DNA of 64,000 bases. Source: Herbaspirillum seropedicae (lineage in GTDB: Bacteria > Pseudomonadota > Gammaproteobacteria > Burkholderiales > Burkholderiaceae_D). The DNA is taken from assembly GCF_001040945.1 (NCBI RefSeq), contig NZ_CP011930.1, forward strand, positions 3,281,021 through 3,345,020. The letters are read 5' to 3'. The notes beneath the pieces are model-generated. The model ran no database searches. It was given only the letters and a program-made list of their open reading frames with translations, and was not told the DNA's origin. A program made the position numbers and the translations under genes. Below, piece after piece: positions 40,197-53,461 of the stretch; position 1 is the first letter of the stretch, and every line of letters starts with the position of its first letter.

Positions 40197-41006
40197 CTAT
40201 ACGGCAGCGGGGGCAGCAAGTGCGGCAAGCAGGCGCTCATCGCCCGAACCGGTCAGGACCACCCGCTCGAAACCCTGCTCCCGAGCGGTCTCGGCGATCC
40301 TGTGATGCGAGACGAAAATGCGCTGCCGTTGCAGTTTTACCACACGTTCCTCGCCCCCGGCTAGTCTTGTCAAGTCGACCAAATTGCGCAAGGCCTCGGA
40401 ACTGGTGATGACCCAGTCGGCCCCGCCATCGAGCAAATCCAGCAAGAGCGGGCCATTCTGGGCGTCCAGCCGGGGGGCGGTACGCCGATAGGCGGTGAGG
40501 TACTCGACTGTGACGCCCTGTTGTTGCAATGCTTCACTGAGGAAGTCGCGACCGCTCTGCCCGCGCACGATGAGGGCGCGCTGCCCGCGCAGCTGCGCCA
40601 GCGGCAGCGACTTGAGCAATTCTTCCGAATCCATCTTGTCGGCCCGCTGCGGTCCATAGAGGGTGGCGCAAGCGGCGTCCACGCCATGGGCGCGCAAGGC
40701 CAGCCGACTGCCCTCGCCGACGATGCCGATGGCGACCTTGGCCGGCCAGGGACGCCCGGCGGGCAACTGTGCAAAGGCTGCATCGATGGCGTTGGGACTG
40801 ACGAAGACCACCAGCGCGAACTCTTCCAGCCGCGCCAGCATGGCCTGCAGCGTCGCCACATCCTCGACGGCGCTGATCTCCAGCAGCGGAAACACCACCG
40901 CCGGACGACCCAGCGCCTGGACGCTGGCGGCAAAGGCATGCGCCTGTTGCCGGGGCCGGGTCACGACCACCGGCAGCGCGGCGCCGGACTCAGGCAGAGG
41001 CGGCAT
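40197..41006 (-). CDS. hemD: Uroporphyrinogen-III synthase
   Basis: Cyclises hydroxymethylbilane to uroporphyrinogen III, the branch point for haem and the sirohaem needed by NirB. 269 residues with the loosely conserved HemD pattern: [20 protein letters not shown] at the N-terminus, [40 protein letters not shown] and [16 protein letters not shown]. The ATG at 41006 overlaps the 3' end of hemC by 17 bp, so the pair is coupled. Confidence 0.92.
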   Translation of the reverse strand: MPPLPESGAALPVVVTRPRQQAHAFAASVQALGRPAVVFPLLEISAVEDVATLQAMLARLEEFALVVFVSPNAIDAAFAQLPAGRPWPAKVAIGIVGEGSRLALRAHGVDAACATLYGPQRADKMDSEELLKSLPLAQLRGQRALIVRGQSGRDFLSEALQQQGVTVEYLTAYRRTAPRLDAQNGPLLLDLLDGGADWVITSSEALRNLVDLTRLAGGEERVVKLQRQRIFVSHHRIAETAREQGFERVVLTGSGDERLLAALAAPAAV

Positions 41007-41946
41007 CGGCCTGGGCCTTGCAAGCGGCCAGGATGTCATCGGCGCCACGCGCCTTGAGCAGCTCGGCGACCTGCGCACCCAGCGCCTCGGGGGCGGCCGC
41101 CGGTCCTTCGGCTTCGGCGGCGGCGGCATGCAGGCCGTCAGGGGTGGCGATCATGGCGCGCAGGTGCAGGCGCTGGCCATCCAAGGTGGCGTAGGCGGCC
41201 AGCGGGATCTGGCAGCTCGCGCCAAAGATGCGCGAGACCGAGCGTTCGGCCGCCGAGACCACGGCAGCGGGTTCGTCGTGCAGCGGGGCCAGCAGGCGCT
41301 TGATGTCCTCGCGGCCCTCGGGGATCTCGATGGCCAGCGTTCCCTGGCCGGGGGAAGGCAGGCTTTGCGCGGGGTCGAGGAAGGAGCGGATGCGCGCCTT
41401 GAGACCCAGACGGTTCAGGCCAGCCACGGCCAGGATGATGGCAGCGTAGTCGCCACGGTCCAGCTTGGCCAGGCGGGTGTCGAGATTGCCGCGCAGGGGC
41501 TTGACCACCAGTTGCGGATAGCGTGCAGCGATCATGGCCTGGCGGCGCAGGCTGCTGGTGCCGACCACGGCGCCGTCGGGCAGCTCGTCCAGCGCGGCGT
41601 AGTCGTTGGAGACGAAGGCGTCGCGCGGGTCTTCGCGCTCCAGGATGGCGGCCAGCTCGAAGCCTTCGGGCAGGTCCATGGGCATGTCCTTGAGGCAGTG
41701 CACGGCCAGGTCGGCGCGGCCTTCGGCCATGGCCACTTCCAGTTCCTTCACGAACAGCCCCTTGCCGCCGACCTTGGACAAGGCGCGGTCAAGAATCTGG
41801 TCGCCCCGGGTGGTGGTGCCGAGGATACTGATGCTGCACTGCGGATATAATGCCGCCAGACGGTCCCGCACGTACTCGGCCTGCCACATGGCGAGGCGGC
41901 TTTCACGCGAGACGATGACGATGTTGGAAGGAGGAAATTCTTTCAA
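40990..41946 (-). CDS. hemC: Porphobilinogen deaminase (hydroxymethylbilane synthase)
   Basis: Polymerises four porphobilinogens. 318 residues. [20 protein letters not shown] and the [20 protein letters not shown] region bind the cofactor, [18 protein letters not shown] is the family signature, and [12 protein letters not shown] holds the Cys that anchors the dipyrromethane. The only start fitting the family N-terminus is a TTG at 41946 ([20 protein letters not shown]). First gene of hemCDXY, divergent from ppc over ~220 bp. Confidence 0.95.
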   Translation of the reverse strand: MKEFPPSNIVIVSRESRLAMWQAEYVRDRLAALYPQCSISILGTTTRGDQILDRALSKVGGKGLFVKELEVAMAEGRADLAVHCLKDMPMDLPEGFELAAILEREDPRDAFVSNDYAALDELPDGAVVGTSSLRRQAMIAARYPQLVVKPLRGNLDTRLAKLDRGDYAAIILAVAGLNRLGLKARIRSFLDPAQSLPSPGQGTLAIEIPEGREDIKRLLAPLHDEPAAVVSAAERSVSRIFGASCQIPLAAYATLDGQRLHLRAMIATPDGLHAAAAEAEGPAAAPEALGAQVAELLKARGADDILAACKAQADAASA

Positions 41947-42168
41947 GACGGGCTTTCCGATTCAGTCGTGGCACCCGCGGCAGAGGAGACAAGGAAAGCA
42001 GGAGACCGGCGAATCCAGACTGTAAGCTGATTAAAAAACGCAATTAAAAACAAAGTTCAGAGGCGACACGCAACCCATAAAAACGAGGCAAATTCTAGCA
42101 CGCACACCCACGGCAATCCGATCCACAAGCACGACTTTCTCTCTCGAAAACCGCAGCAACCGTTGATC

Positions 42169-45081
<2,913 letters not shown>

Positions 45082-45111
45082 CCCCCTGCCGCACGGCAAA
45101 GCTGCCAGGAA

Positions 45112-45143
45112 GGGCCGCCCGGGATGACCGGGCGGCCCTTTTT
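45112..45143 (+). terminator. Rho-independent terminator of ppc
   Basis: 11-bp perfect stem GGGCCGCCCGG / CCGGGCGGCCC, five-base loop, five T, ~30 bases after the stop codon. Confidence 0.95.
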
Positions 45144-45492
45144 CCTTGGACGTGGGAATCAGGACAGCGCGCGTCAAAAGATGAAACGCCCCGTCTCAAG
45201 ATCGCCGTTTGCATGCCGATAACCTATGGCTAGAATGGCATTTGACTGCCCGACAACTGTGTTGCAAACGGCGCACAGTCAGGCCCATTCCTGTGCCAAA
45301 TCAACATTTTGCACTGCAGAAAAAACTATTGCCGAGCTCGCTTGTCTCAACGGTTTTGTAGAATAGAATCTGAATAGATCTTGTGCATGTAGCCGTTGCA
45401 CCCGGTGAATGGAATTGCCTCGCATTTCCTTTCCCGGCGCGTGGGGACAACAGATGCGACGGCACGGCTTATATACGGGGAAACGACATATC
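45144..45492. other. Spacer between ppc and the hydrolase gene
   Basis: About 350 bases, locally A+T-rich. I recognise no gene or RNA. TAGAAT at 45359-45364 could be a -10 box, but no matching -35 is seen. Confidence 0.45.
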
Positions 45493-46431
45493 ATGCGTAT
45501 CTGGGGAACACCTCTGGCCACATTTTGCGCTGCGGCATTCATGCTCGCGGCCAGCGCGCTGACACACGCCGCGCCCAACTCCGCACCGCCTGCGCCGCTG
45601 GAAGCGCGCCGCGTCGCACTGACCAGCGTGGATGGCAACGGCGGCAAGGCCACATCGCTCTATGGCGTGTGGATCAAGGCGCGCAAATCCCTCAACAGCA
45701 AAGGCCCCTATCCCACCGTGATCGCCCTGCATGGCTGCGGCGGTCTCTACAGCATCGTCAAGGATGGCCGCGGGGAATTCACCCCGCGTCACCTGGCCAT
45801 GGCGCGGGTGCTCACCGATGCCGGCTACAACGTGCTGTTCCCGGACAGCTTCACCCCGCGCGGCCGCCGCTCGACCTGCCAGGATACCGTGGCCCAGCGC
45901 GAGATCAGCGCCATGAACCGTCGCTTCGATGTGCAGGCTGCCATGCGCTGGGTCACCACCCAGCCCGACGTGGACGTCAAGCGCATCGCCCTGCTGGGCT
46001 GGTCGCATGGCGCCTCCACGGTGCTGGCTTCGCTGAACCTGGCCGAGACCGACGTGGCGGTGCGCAAGATCCAGCCACGCGCCGCCGTGGCCTTCTATCC
46101 GGATTGCCGTCCCTACGCCAAGCCCAGCGAGCCCTTCAAGCCGGCCGCGCCGCTGCTGATCCTCATGGGCGAGAACGATGACTGGACCCCGCCGCAGGCA
46201 TGCGAGGCGATCGAGCAAAAGATGCAGGGCAGCGATACCGAACTGGCCCTGCGCCTCTACCCCGACACCTACCACGACTTCGATGCGCCGGGGCTGCCGG
46301 TCCACGTGCGCATGGATGTGGCCGGCGTGGGCAAGCGCGGCGAAGGCGTCACCAGCGGCGCCAATCCGGACGCGCGCACCCAGGCCTATCGCTCCATGCT
46401 CAACTTCCTGGATGCCAAGCTCAATTACTGA
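45493..46431 (+). CDS. Dienelactone hydrolase-like alpha/beta hydrolase, secreted
   Basis: 312 residues with a signal peptide (MRIWGTPLATFCAAAFMLAA, cleaved near THAAP). Alpha/beta-hydrolase landmarks: oxyanion region VIALHGCGGLYS, nucleophile elbow LLGWSHGAST (GxSxG variant), acid region LLILMGENDDWTPP and a His in LYPDTYHDFDAP. The fold matches the dienelactone hydrolase family; substrate unknown. The frame extends upstream of 45493, but the signal peptide fixes the start. Confidence 0.88.
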   Translation: MRIWGTPLATFCAAAFMLAASALTHAAPNSAPPAPLEARRVALTSVDGNGGKATSLYGVWIKARKSLNSKGPYPTVIALHGCGGLYSIVKDGRGEFTPRHLAMARVLTDAGYNVLFPDSFTPRGRRSTCQDTVAQREISAMNRRFDVQAAMRWVTTQPDVDVKRIALLGWSHGASTVLASLNLAETDVAVRKIQPRAAVAFYPDCRPYAKPSEPFKPAAPLLILMGENDDWTPPQACEAIEQKMQGSDTELALRLYPDTYHDFDAPGLPVHVRMDVAGVGKRGEGVTSGANPDARTQAYRSMLNFLDAKLNY

Positions 46432-46473
46432 GACTGAGTAGCGACGGCGCCCGTAGGCGCTTGCCACCATGAA

Positions 46474-46508
46474 AAATTCCGCCCGGGTTCAACCGGGCGG
46501 AATTTTTT
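46474..46508. terminator. Bidirectional terminator between convergent genes
   Basis: AAATTCCGCCCGG stem with CCGGGCGGAATTT, six-base loop, T-run on the plus strand and A-run before the stem, so it works for the hydrolase gene and for the HDOD gene. Confidence 0.93.
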
Positions 46509-46529
46509 TGGGACATGGGCGCGAACGGC

Positions 46530-47354
46530 TCAGGCGATCAGCTCCTGCATGCCCTCGCCCAGTTCCTCCAGCGGCGGCATTTCCTGGGTGAAGGTCTCCA
46601 GGCGCACTCCCAACCGCTCGGCGACCTCGGCGGGGAAGGTGGCGGCCAGTTCCTCATCCGAATACTGGTTCTCGTGCGCCCGGGCGCGCCAGGCGGCCAG
46701 GTGGACGATGGCTGCGAAGGGGTCGAACTCTCCCTGCAGCGGCTGCGGGAAGGCCTCGATGACCTTCGCGAACTCGTCCGGGAAGCGCCAGCGCCGCGCC
46801 AGCTCAGCGCCCACGTCGGCAAAGTCGTAGCCAAAGGACTTGCGCTCCACGTCCAGGCGGCGCGCATCCAGGGGGCCCGCCACCTTGTCCACCTGCAGCG
46901 CCTGTTCGGGCATGCCGGCGTGCATCACCAGCTGGCCGATGGCATGCATCAGCCCCACCGTGAAGGCAAAATCGGAATTGAGCTTGCCCCGCTTGGCCAG
47001 CCACTTGGCGACCAGGGCCGTATCCAGGCTATAGCGCCAGAACAGCTTCAGATCCACACCGGGCAGCTTCTTGAAGCTGCCTGCCATGCCGGTGCTCACC
47101 ACCAGCGTGCGCACGGTCATGAAACCCAGCATCAGCACGGCATCATCGACCGTGCCGATGGTGCGCGAGACATGGTAATAGGATGAATTGGCCAGGCGCA
47201 GGATCTTGGCGCTCAGGACCTGGTCGGCGGCCAGCTTTTTGGCGATCTCTTCGATCGAGACCGATTCATTGTTGAAGCTCTCGATGACTTCCTGCACCAC
47301 CTTCGGAATGCTAGGCAATGCAGTTTGCTGCTGAAACAGTGCTTCCAGATTCAT
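46530..47354 (-). CDS. HDOD domain protein
   Basis: 274 residues. A HDOD domain (relative of HD phosphohydrolases without activity) spans ~15-210: LPSIPKVVQEVIESFNNESV, then AKILRLANSSYYHVSRTIGT and FTVGLMHAIGQLVMHAG. Such proteins often act in signalling around c-di-GMP, motility or stress. A good ribosome binding site (AAAGGAGAG) fixes the ATG at 47354. Single gene, partner unknown. Confidence 0.9.
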   Translation of the reverse strand: MNLEALFQQQTALPSIPKVVQEVIESFNNESVSIEEIAKKLAADQVLSAKILRLANSSYYHVSRTIGTVDDAVLMLGFMTVRTLVVSTGMAGSFKKLPGVDLKLFWRYSLDTALVAKWLAKRGKLNSDFAFTVGLMHAIGQLVMHAGMPEQALQVDKVAGPLDARRLDVERKSFGYDFADVGAELARRWRFPDEFAKVIEAFPQPLQGEFDPFAAIVHLAAWRARAHENQYSDEELAATFPAEVAERLGVRLETFTQEMPPLEELGEGMQELIA

Positions 47355-47818
47355 GCTTCTCTCCTTTAAGACGACCCCCACACATCGACTTCATGAGCAC
47401 TTACTGGACCACCCCCGTGGCATCTGCGACCGGATGACGCCACCCCTCAGTGTTGACATCGGCATCGTTTCCGGTTGCTCCATGGCGGTAGCCCCGGCTT
47501 TTCCGGCGACCGCGAGGTCGCCCGAATCAGTCATCGCGCTTCGAGTATAGCGGCAGGTTTTGTCAGCAGTACAAGTTATTTTGCGCCGCAGGAAGACTTG
47601 CGTAAAAACAACAAGCAAAAATGATGCCACATGGAAACAAGCGCTTCCCCGTAGCGGTTTTCGCGGCCGCAGCCATCGGCTGGGAAGTGAGGAAAAAAAC
47701 GTGCAGCAAGCCGCAGCGGGAACGCGAAAAATCCGCGCGCCGCAGCATTTCCGGCTGCATGGCCGTGGCTTGGCGCAGTTGTGCTTGCTATAATCGCCCA
47801 TTCTCCGGAATTCCCTAT
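47355..47818. other. Spacer between the HDOD gene and argH, with argH promoter
   Basis: About 460 bases between divergent genes. TATAAT at 47789-47794 with TGGCTT 17 bases before (47766-47771) is a plausible argH promoter, giving a short leader. No RNA or conserved gene is seen in the rest. Confidence 0.55.
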
Positions 47819-49213
47819 ATGACAGACCAATTTGCTAAAAAGGGCGAAGCCTGGTCGGCTCGCTTTTCTGAACCCGTCTCCGATCTCGTCAAGCGCTATA
47901 CCGCATCGGTGTTCTTCGACAACCGCATGGCCCAGGTCGACATCCAGGGCTCGCTGGCGCACGCCGAGATGCTGGCGCACCAGGGCATCATCAGCGCCGC
48001 CGACTACGCCGAGATCCAGCGTGGCATGGCCCAGATCAAGGGTGAAATCGAAGCCGGCCAGTTCGAATGGCTGCTGGATCTGGAAGACGTCCACCTCAAC
48101 ATCGAGAAGCGCCTGACCGAGCTGGTCGGCGACGCCGGCAAGCGCCTGCACACCGGCCGTTCGCGCAACGACCAGGTGGCCACCGACATCCGCCTCTACA
48201 TGCGCGGCGCGGTGGACGACATCATCGGTCTGCTGCGCGAGTTGCGCCTGGCCCTGCTGGACTTGGCCGAACAGCATGCCGACACCATCCTGCCGGGCTT
48301 CACCCACATGCAGGTGGCGCAACCGATCACCTTCGGCCACCATGTGCTGGCCTATGTCGAGATGTTCGGCCGCGATGCCGAGCGCATGATCGACGCCCGC
48401 AAGCGCATCAACCGCCTGCCGCTGGGCGCGGCCGCCCTGGCCGGCACCACCTTCCCGATCGACCGCCTGCGCGTGGCCAAGACCCTGGGCTTCGACGACG
48501 TCTGCCGCAATTCGCTGGACGCCGTCTCGGACCGCGACTTCGCCATCGAATTCTGCGCCGGCGCCGCATTGGTGATGACGCACATCTCGCGCATGTCCGA
48601 AGAACTGGTGATCTGGATGAGCCCGCGCGTGGGCTTCATCGACATTGCCGACCGCTTCTGCACCGGCTCGTCCATCATGCCGCAGAAGAAGAACCCGGAC
48701 GTACCCGAACTGGCGCGTGGCAAGACCGGCCGCGTCAACGGCCACCTGATCGCCCTGCTGACCCTGATGAAGGGCCAGCCCCTGGCCTACAACAAGGACA
48801 ACCAGGAAGACAAGGAACCGCTGTTCGACACCGTCGACACGCTCACCGATACCCTGCGCATCTTCGCCGACATGGCCCGCGGCATCAGCGTCAAGCCGGA
48901 AGCCATGCGCGCAGCCGCCCTGCAAGGCTACGCCACCGCCACCGACCTGGCCGACTACCTGGTCAAGAAGGGCCTGCCCTTCCGCGACGCCCACGAAGCC
49001 GTGGCCCACGCCGTGCGTACCTGCGTGGACAAGGGTTGCGACCTGGCCGACCTGTCGCTGGCGGACCTGCGCGCCTTCTCCGACCTGATCGGTGAAGACG
49101 TGTTCGCCGTCTTGACGCTGGAAGGCTCGGTGGCTGCACGCGACCACATCGGCGGCACCGCACCCAAGCAGGTGCGTGCGGCCATTGCGCAATTGCGCAA
49201 GGAACTGAACTAA
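47819..49213 (+). CDS. argH: Argininosuccinate lyase
   Basis: Last step of arginine synthesis: argininosuccinate to arginine and fumarate. 464 residues, family length. Signature [20 protein letters not shown] near residue 280 contains the catalytic Ser loop; [20 protein letters not shown] and [20 protein letters not shown] are the other conserved segments. The ATG at 47819 starts [19 protein letters not shown]. No other arg gene is nearby. Confidence 0.97.
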   Translation: MTDQFAKKGEAWSARFSEPVSDLVKRYTASVFFDNRMAQVDIQGSLAHAEMLAHQGIISAADYAEIQRGMAQIKGEIEAGQFEWLLDLEDVHLNIEKRLTELVGDAGKRLHTGRSRNDQVATDIRLYMRGAVDDIIGLLRELRLALLDLAEQHADTILPGFTHMQVAQPITFGHHVLAYVEMFGRDAERMIDARKRINRLPLGAAALAGTTFPIDRLRVAKTLGFDDVCRNSLDAVSDRDFAIEFCAGAALVMTHISRMSEELVIWMSPRVGFIDIADRFCTGSSIMPQKKNPDVPELARGKTGRVNGHLIALLTLMKGQPLAYNKDNQEDKEPLFDTVDTLTDTLRIFADMARGISVKPEAMRAAALQGYATATDLADYLVKKGLPFRDAHEAVAHAVRTCVDKGCDLADLSLADLRAFSDLIGEDVFAVLTLEGSVAARDHIGGTAPKQVRAAIAQLRKELN

Positions 49214-49245
49214 CCGCTGAAACGAACGCGTGGCGCCATCGTTCA

Positions 49246-49340
49246 CCCGTTCGGACTGAGTAGCGGCGCAGCCGCGTATCGAAGGCGCGCAGTCGCTGCG
49301 CCCTCGATACAGCCCTTCGGGCCTACTCAGTCCGAACGGG
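49246..49340. repeat. Dispersed palindromic repeat, copy 4
   Basis: 95-bp near-perfect inverted repeat: CCCGTTCGGACTGAGTAG at one end, CTACTCAGTCCGAACGGG at the other, with GTATCGAAGGCGC and GCCCTCGATAC arms inside. It follows argH by ~30 bp and may act as its terminator. Confidence 0.9.
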
Positions 49341-49675
49341 AACAGATGGTTTGCGCGACAGCATCAAAGAAGAGCACCACCCTTCGTCCGCAGGCCGGAC
49401 GTTGTTCGCATGCCGCCGTGGCGCGCCCTACCCGGGTGCGTTGCAGCGGGTTGTAATTGCTGGCGCAGCCTGCCTTTTCGGGTATGCTGTGGCGGCTGTA
49501 TCGAAAGAGACCGCAAAACGGTCTTCAGAGGATGGAGCACAAGTCCCGGCCATCCCGGGCGTCTTTTGCATCATCCTCGATGAAGGAATCGCCACATGAC
49601 GTCGCGCCGCGCTGTTGCGCACGGCGCACCGTGATGCGGACGATTTCTACAATATCTAACTGAGGAGAGAACTCG
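49341..49675. other. Spacer upstream of the liv operon
   Basis: About 335 bases. It holds a small hairpin (AGACCG/CGGTCT around CAAAA, near 49510-49526) and the ribosome binding site GAGGAGAG of the first liv gene. A promoter is expected but no clear -35/-10 pair could be assigned. Confidence 0.45.
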
Positions 49676-50833
49676 ATGCAATTCAATACCATGCTCAAGA
49701 CCATTCCGGCCCTGCTGATCGGCGCCACCCTGTCGCAGGCGGCGCTGGCCGCCGACATCAAGCTGGGCGTGGCCGAAGCCCTGACCGGCCCGGCCGCCAA
49801 GTATGGCGTGGCCATCAAGAACGGCTTCACGCTGGCGTCCGAAGAAATCAACGCCAAGGGCGGCGTCAACGGCGACAAGCTGGCCCTGGTGATCGAAGAC
49901 GAACAAGGCAAGAAGGAAGAAGCCATCAACGTCTTCAAGAAGCTGATCTTCCAGGACAAGGTGCTGGCCGTCTTCGGTCCCACCCTGTCGAACTCGGCCT
50001 TCGCTGCCGACCCGATCGCCAACGCCGCCAAGGTGGTGGTGTTCGGCACCAGCAACACCGCTGACGGCATCACCGCCATGGGGCCCTTCACCTTCCGCAA
50101 TTCCGTGATGGAAGCCGACGTGCTGCCCGTCACCGTCAAGGCCGCCGTGAAGCACTTCGGCATCAAGAAGGTCGCCGTGATCTACGGTAATGACGATGCC
50201 TTCACCAAGTCCGGCTACGACGTCTTCAAGGCCACCCTGGAACACCAGAAGATCCCCGTCACCACCACCGAGGCCTATGCCAAGGGCGACGTCGACTTCA
50301 AGGCCCAGCTGACCAAGATCAAGGCCGGCAACCCGGACGCCATCGTCTGCTCCTGCCTGGCTGAAGAAGCCGCCAACATCATCCTGCAGACCCGCGCGCT
50401 GGGCATGAAGCAGCCCTTCATCGGCGGCAATGGCCTGAACTCACCCAAGCTGTTCGAGATCGCCAAGGATGCCGGCGACAACACCCTGATGGGCAGCCCC
50501 TGGTCGGCCGAGAACCAGACCCCGGCCAACAAGGCTTTCATCACGGCCTACAAGGCCAAGTTCGGTGCCGATCCTGACCAGTTCGCCGCCCAGGCCTATG
50601 ACGCCATGTACATCGTGGCCGATGCGCTCAAGAACGTGAAGCTCTCCGGCAATCTGGCCAAGGACCGTGACGCCCTGCGCGCTGCGCTGCCGGCGGTCAA
50701 GATCGATGGCGCCACCGGCAAGTTCGCCTTCCGCGCCGCACCGGCGGTGGCAGGCAAGCAGGTCGGCTTCGATGCCGACCAGGAAGCCATCGTCAACATC
50801 GCCAAGGGCGGCAAGTTCGTCCTGCTGAAGTAA
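49676..50833 (+). CDS. livJ: Branched-chain amino acid ABC transporter, periplasmic binding protein
   Basis: Periplasmic substrate-binding protein of the Liv type, 385 residues. Signal peptide MQFNTMLKTIPALLIGATLS up to ALAAD; then DIKLGVAEALTGPAAKYGVA, the typical opening of the Leu/Ile/Val-binding fold, and VAVIYGNDDAFTKSGYDVF. The strong ribosome binding site fits high expression. First of livJHMGF; real substrate could be another amino acid or amide, as the family is broad. Confidence 0.9.
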   Translation: MQFNTMLKTIPALLIGATLSQAALAADIKLGVAEALTGPAAKYGVAIKNGFTLASEEINAKGGVNGDKLALVIEDEQGKKEEAINVFKKLIFQDKVLAVFGPTLSNSAFAADPIANAAKVVVFGTSNTADGITAMGPFTFRNSVMEADVLPVTVKAAVKHFGIKKVAVIYGNDDAFTKSGYDVFKATLEHQKIPVTTTEAYAKGDVDFKAQLTKIKAGNPDAIVCSCLAEEAANIILQTRALGMKQPFIGGNGLNSPKLFEIAKDAGDNTLMGSPWSAENQTPANKAFITAYKAKFGADPDQFAAQAYDAMYIVADALKNVKLSGNLAKDRDALRAALPAVKIDGATGKFAFRAAPAVAGKQVGFDADQEAIVNIAKGGKFVLLK

Positions 50834-50941
50834 GCAGCCCAAGGCCGTAAGACGGTCGCAGCCGGGCAACCGGCGGCGACCGCCTGCAAGCGATCGCGCA
50901 GCGCGCGGCGCTGGCCATCTCATCACCTATTGCAGGTTCCC

Positions 50942-51823
50942 ATGTTAGAACAACAGCTCATCAATGCCCTCTCGCTGGGCAGCGTGTACGCGCTCTTTGC
51001 GCTCGGTTTCACGCTGGTCTTTGGCGTGCTGGGCGTGATCAATCTTTCGCACGGCGCCATCTTCATGCTGGGCAGCTACGCCGCCCTGCTGCTGGTGGAG
51101 CAGATGGCCCTGCCCCTGTGGGTAGCGCTGCTGCTGGCCATGGTGGCCACGGGCCTGTTGGGCCTCATCATCGACGTGCTGGTCTTGAAGCCCTTGCGCA
51201 AGCGCAATGCGCCGCACCTGATCCCGATGATCGCCACCATCGGTGTGGCCATCATGATCACCAACATCTCGCAGGGCCTCTTCGGCGCCGAGAACAAGCG
51301 CTTCCCCCAGGGCACCATCCCTGAAGAGAGCGTGAGCCTGGGCAACCTGCACATCACCGCCGTGCAGGTGGCGATCATCGTGATCGCCTTCGTGCTGATG
51401 GTGGTGCTGCTGGGCGTGATGCGCAAGACCCAGCTGGGCCGCGCACTGCGCGCCATTGCCGAGTCGCCCAAGGCGGCGTACCTGCTGGGCATCAACGTCG
51501 AAGGCCTGTTCCTGCTGACCTCCTTTGCCGCAGCGGCCCTGGGTGGCGCGGCCGGCGTGCTGGTGGGCGTGTCCTTCAATGCGATCTCGCCCTTCATGGG
51601 GCAGCCGATGCTGCACAAGGGCATTGCGGTCATCATCCTGGGCGGCATGGGCGATATCCGTGGCGCCATGATCGGCGGCCTGTTCCTCGGCTTTGCCGAG
51701 GTGTTGACGGTGGCCTATATCTCCAGCGACTTCCGCGATGCGGTGGCGTTCGGCCTCCTGTTCCTGATCCTGCTGGTAAAACCCTCCGGCATGTTTGGCA
51801 AAGTGCTGGAAAGGAAGGCATAA
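50942..51823 (+). CDS. livH: Branched-chain amino acid ABC transporter permease LivH
   Basis: 293-residue inner-membrane permease, ~8 helices. LivH patterns: INALSLGSVYALFALGFTLV, FGVLGVINLSHGAIFMLGSY and the EAA-like loop GRALRAIAESPKAAYLLGIN. ATG at 50942 (MLEQQLINALS) is preferred to a TTG four codons before. Followed by livM one base after the stop. Confidence 0.93.
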   Translation: MLEQQLINALSLGSVYALFALGFTLVFGVLGVINLSHGAIFMLGSYAALLLVEQMALPLWVALLLAMVATGLLGLIIDVLVLKPLRKRNAPHLIPMIATIGVAIMITNISQGLFGAENKRFPQGTIPEESVSLGNLHITAVQVAIIVIAFVLMVVLLGVMRKTQLGRALRAIAESPKAAYLLGINVEGLFLLTSFAAAALGGAAGVLVGVSFNAISPFMGQPMLHKGIAVIILGGMGDIRGAMIGGLFLGFAEVLTVAYISSDFRDAVAFGLLFLILLVKPSGMFGKVLERKA

Positions 51824-51824
51824 G

Positions 51825-52700
51825 ATGGGCTTCATGGAATGGTGGGATGGCTTCTGGGCCACCTACAACACGGTCATTTTCAGCATCGGCGTCAACGCCA
51901 TGCTGGCGCTGTCGATCTACGTCACCCTGTCCTGCGGCCTGCTGTCGCTGGCCAATGCGGCCTTCATGGGCATCGGCGCGTACACCGCGTCGCTGTTGAC
52001 GATGCAGTTCGAGATGCCCTTCCCCATCGCCCTGGCCGCAGGCGGCGTGCTGCCTGCGCTGGTGGCGCTGGTGATTGGCATCCCCACGCTGCGCCTGTCC
52101 GGTGTCTACCTGGCCATGGCGACCTTGGGCTTTGGCGAAGTGGTGCGCGTGATCGTCCTGAATCTGGACATCACCGGCGGCCCTATGGGCTTAAACGGCG
52201 TTCCGCCGATCACCGAGTGGTGGCACATCGTGCTGCTCCTGGGCGTGACCATCTATGTGCTGGCGCGCCTGCGCCGTTCCAAGATCGGCCGTGCCTTCGA
52301 GGCCATCAAGGAAGATGAAATCGCCGCGCGCCTGATGGGCGTGAACGTGGCCGGCTACAAGCTCCTGGCCTTCGTCATCGGCGCGGCCATCGCGGGCGTG
52401 GCCGGGGGCCTGAACGCGCACTTCACCTTCACCATCGGCCCCAACAACTATGGCTTCGAGAATGCGGTCGACATCCTGACCATGGCCGTCTTTGGTGGCA
52501 CCAGCAACCTGATCGGCCCGATGATCGGCTCGACCATCCTCTCGCTGCTGCCGGAAGTGCTGCGTCATTTCAAGGACTTCCGCCTGGCCATCAATGGCCT
52601 GATCCTGATCCTGGTGGTGCTGTACCTGCCCAAGGGCATCTGGGACCCGCGCCGCATCCGCGCCTTCCTGGGCCGCAACGCTGAGAAGAAGGTGAAGTAA
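51825..52700 (+). CDS. livM: Branched-chain amino acid ABC transporter permease LivM
   Basis: 291-residue permease paired with LivH. Landmarks: YVTLSCGLLSLANAAFMGIG, TLRLSGVYLAMATLGFGEVV and the coupling loop GRAFEAIKEDEIAARLMGVN. The ATG at 51825 follows GGAAGG; the final TAA shares its last A with the livG ATG, so the two are coupled. Confidence 0.93.
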   Translation: MGFMEWWDGFWATYNTVIFSIGVNAMLALSIYVTLSCGLLSLANAAFMGIGAYTASLLTMQFEMPFPIALAAGGVLPALVALVIGIPTLRLSGVYLAMATLGFGEVVRVIVLNLDITGGPMGLNGVPPITEWWHIVLLLGVTIYVLARLRRSKIGRAFEAIKEDEIAARLMGVNVAGYKLLAFVIGAAIAGVAGGLNAHFTFTIGPNNYGFENAVDILTMAVFGGTSNLIGPMIGSTILSLLPEVLRHFKDFRLAINGLILILVVLYLPKGIWDPRRIRAFLGRNAEKKVK

Positions 52701-53461
52701 TGCTTTTACAACTGAACGACATCAGCAAGAACTTCGGCGGCCTGCAGGTGCTGCAGGGTGTGAATTTCAACGTCAGACAAGGCGAGATCTTCGGCCTGAT
52801 CGGCCCCAACGGCGCCGGCAAGACCACGGTCTTCAACCTCATCACGGGCCTCTTGCGCGCTTCATCGGGCAGCATCCGCTTCAATGACGACGACATCGGC
52901 GCGGTCGCTCCGCACAAGATCACCGAGCGCGGCATTGCCCGCACCTTCCAGAACATCCGCGTGTTCAAGGAAATGACGCTGCTGGAAAACGTCGTGGTCG
53001 GCATGCACGATCACCTGAACTATGGCGTGGCCAGCATGCTGTTGAACCTCGGCGGCTTCCGCAATGCCGAGAAAGAAGCCCGCGAACGCGCGCTGGAGCT
53101 GCTCTCCTGGGTGCGCCTGGACCACAAGGCGCACATGCTGGCCGACAGCCTCTCCTATGGCGAGCAGCGCAAGCTGGAATTCGCCCGGGCTCTGGCGACC
53201 AAGCCCAAGCTGCTGTTGCTGGATGAACCGGTGGCCGGCATGAACCCGGCCGAGAAGACCGAGTTGATGAGCGAGATCGTCAACATCAAGCAGCGCGGTT
53301 TCACCATCTTCATGATCGAGCATGACATGCGCTTCGTCATGGGTCTGTGCGAGCGCATCGCCGTGCTCAACTTCGGCAAGATCATCGCCGAGGGCACACC
53401 GGACCAGATCAAGAACAACCAGGAAGTGATCGAGGCCTATCTCGGCAAGGAAGAAGCATGA
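52700..53461 (+). CDS. livG: Branched-chain amino acid ABC transporter ATPase LivG
   Basis: 253-residue ATPase. Walker A LIGPNGAGKTTVFNLITG, signature LSYGEQRKLEFARALATKPK, Walker B LLLLDEPVAGMNPAE, and the LivG-typical ITERGIARTFQNIRVFKEMT. Its TGA overlaps the livF ATG (ATGA). Confidence 0.95.
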   Translation: MLLQLNDISKNFGGLQVLQGVNFNVRQGEIFGLIGPNGAGKTTVFNLITGLLRASSGSIRFNDDDIGAVAPHKITERGIARTFQNIRVFKEMTLLENVVVGMHDHLNYGVASMLLNLGGFRNAEKEARERALELLSWVRLDHKAHMLADSLSYGEQRKLEFARALATKPKLLLLDEPVAGMNPAEKTELMSEIVNIKQRGFTIFMIEHDMRFVMGLCERIAVLNFGKIIAEGTPDQIKNNQEVIEAYLGKEEA

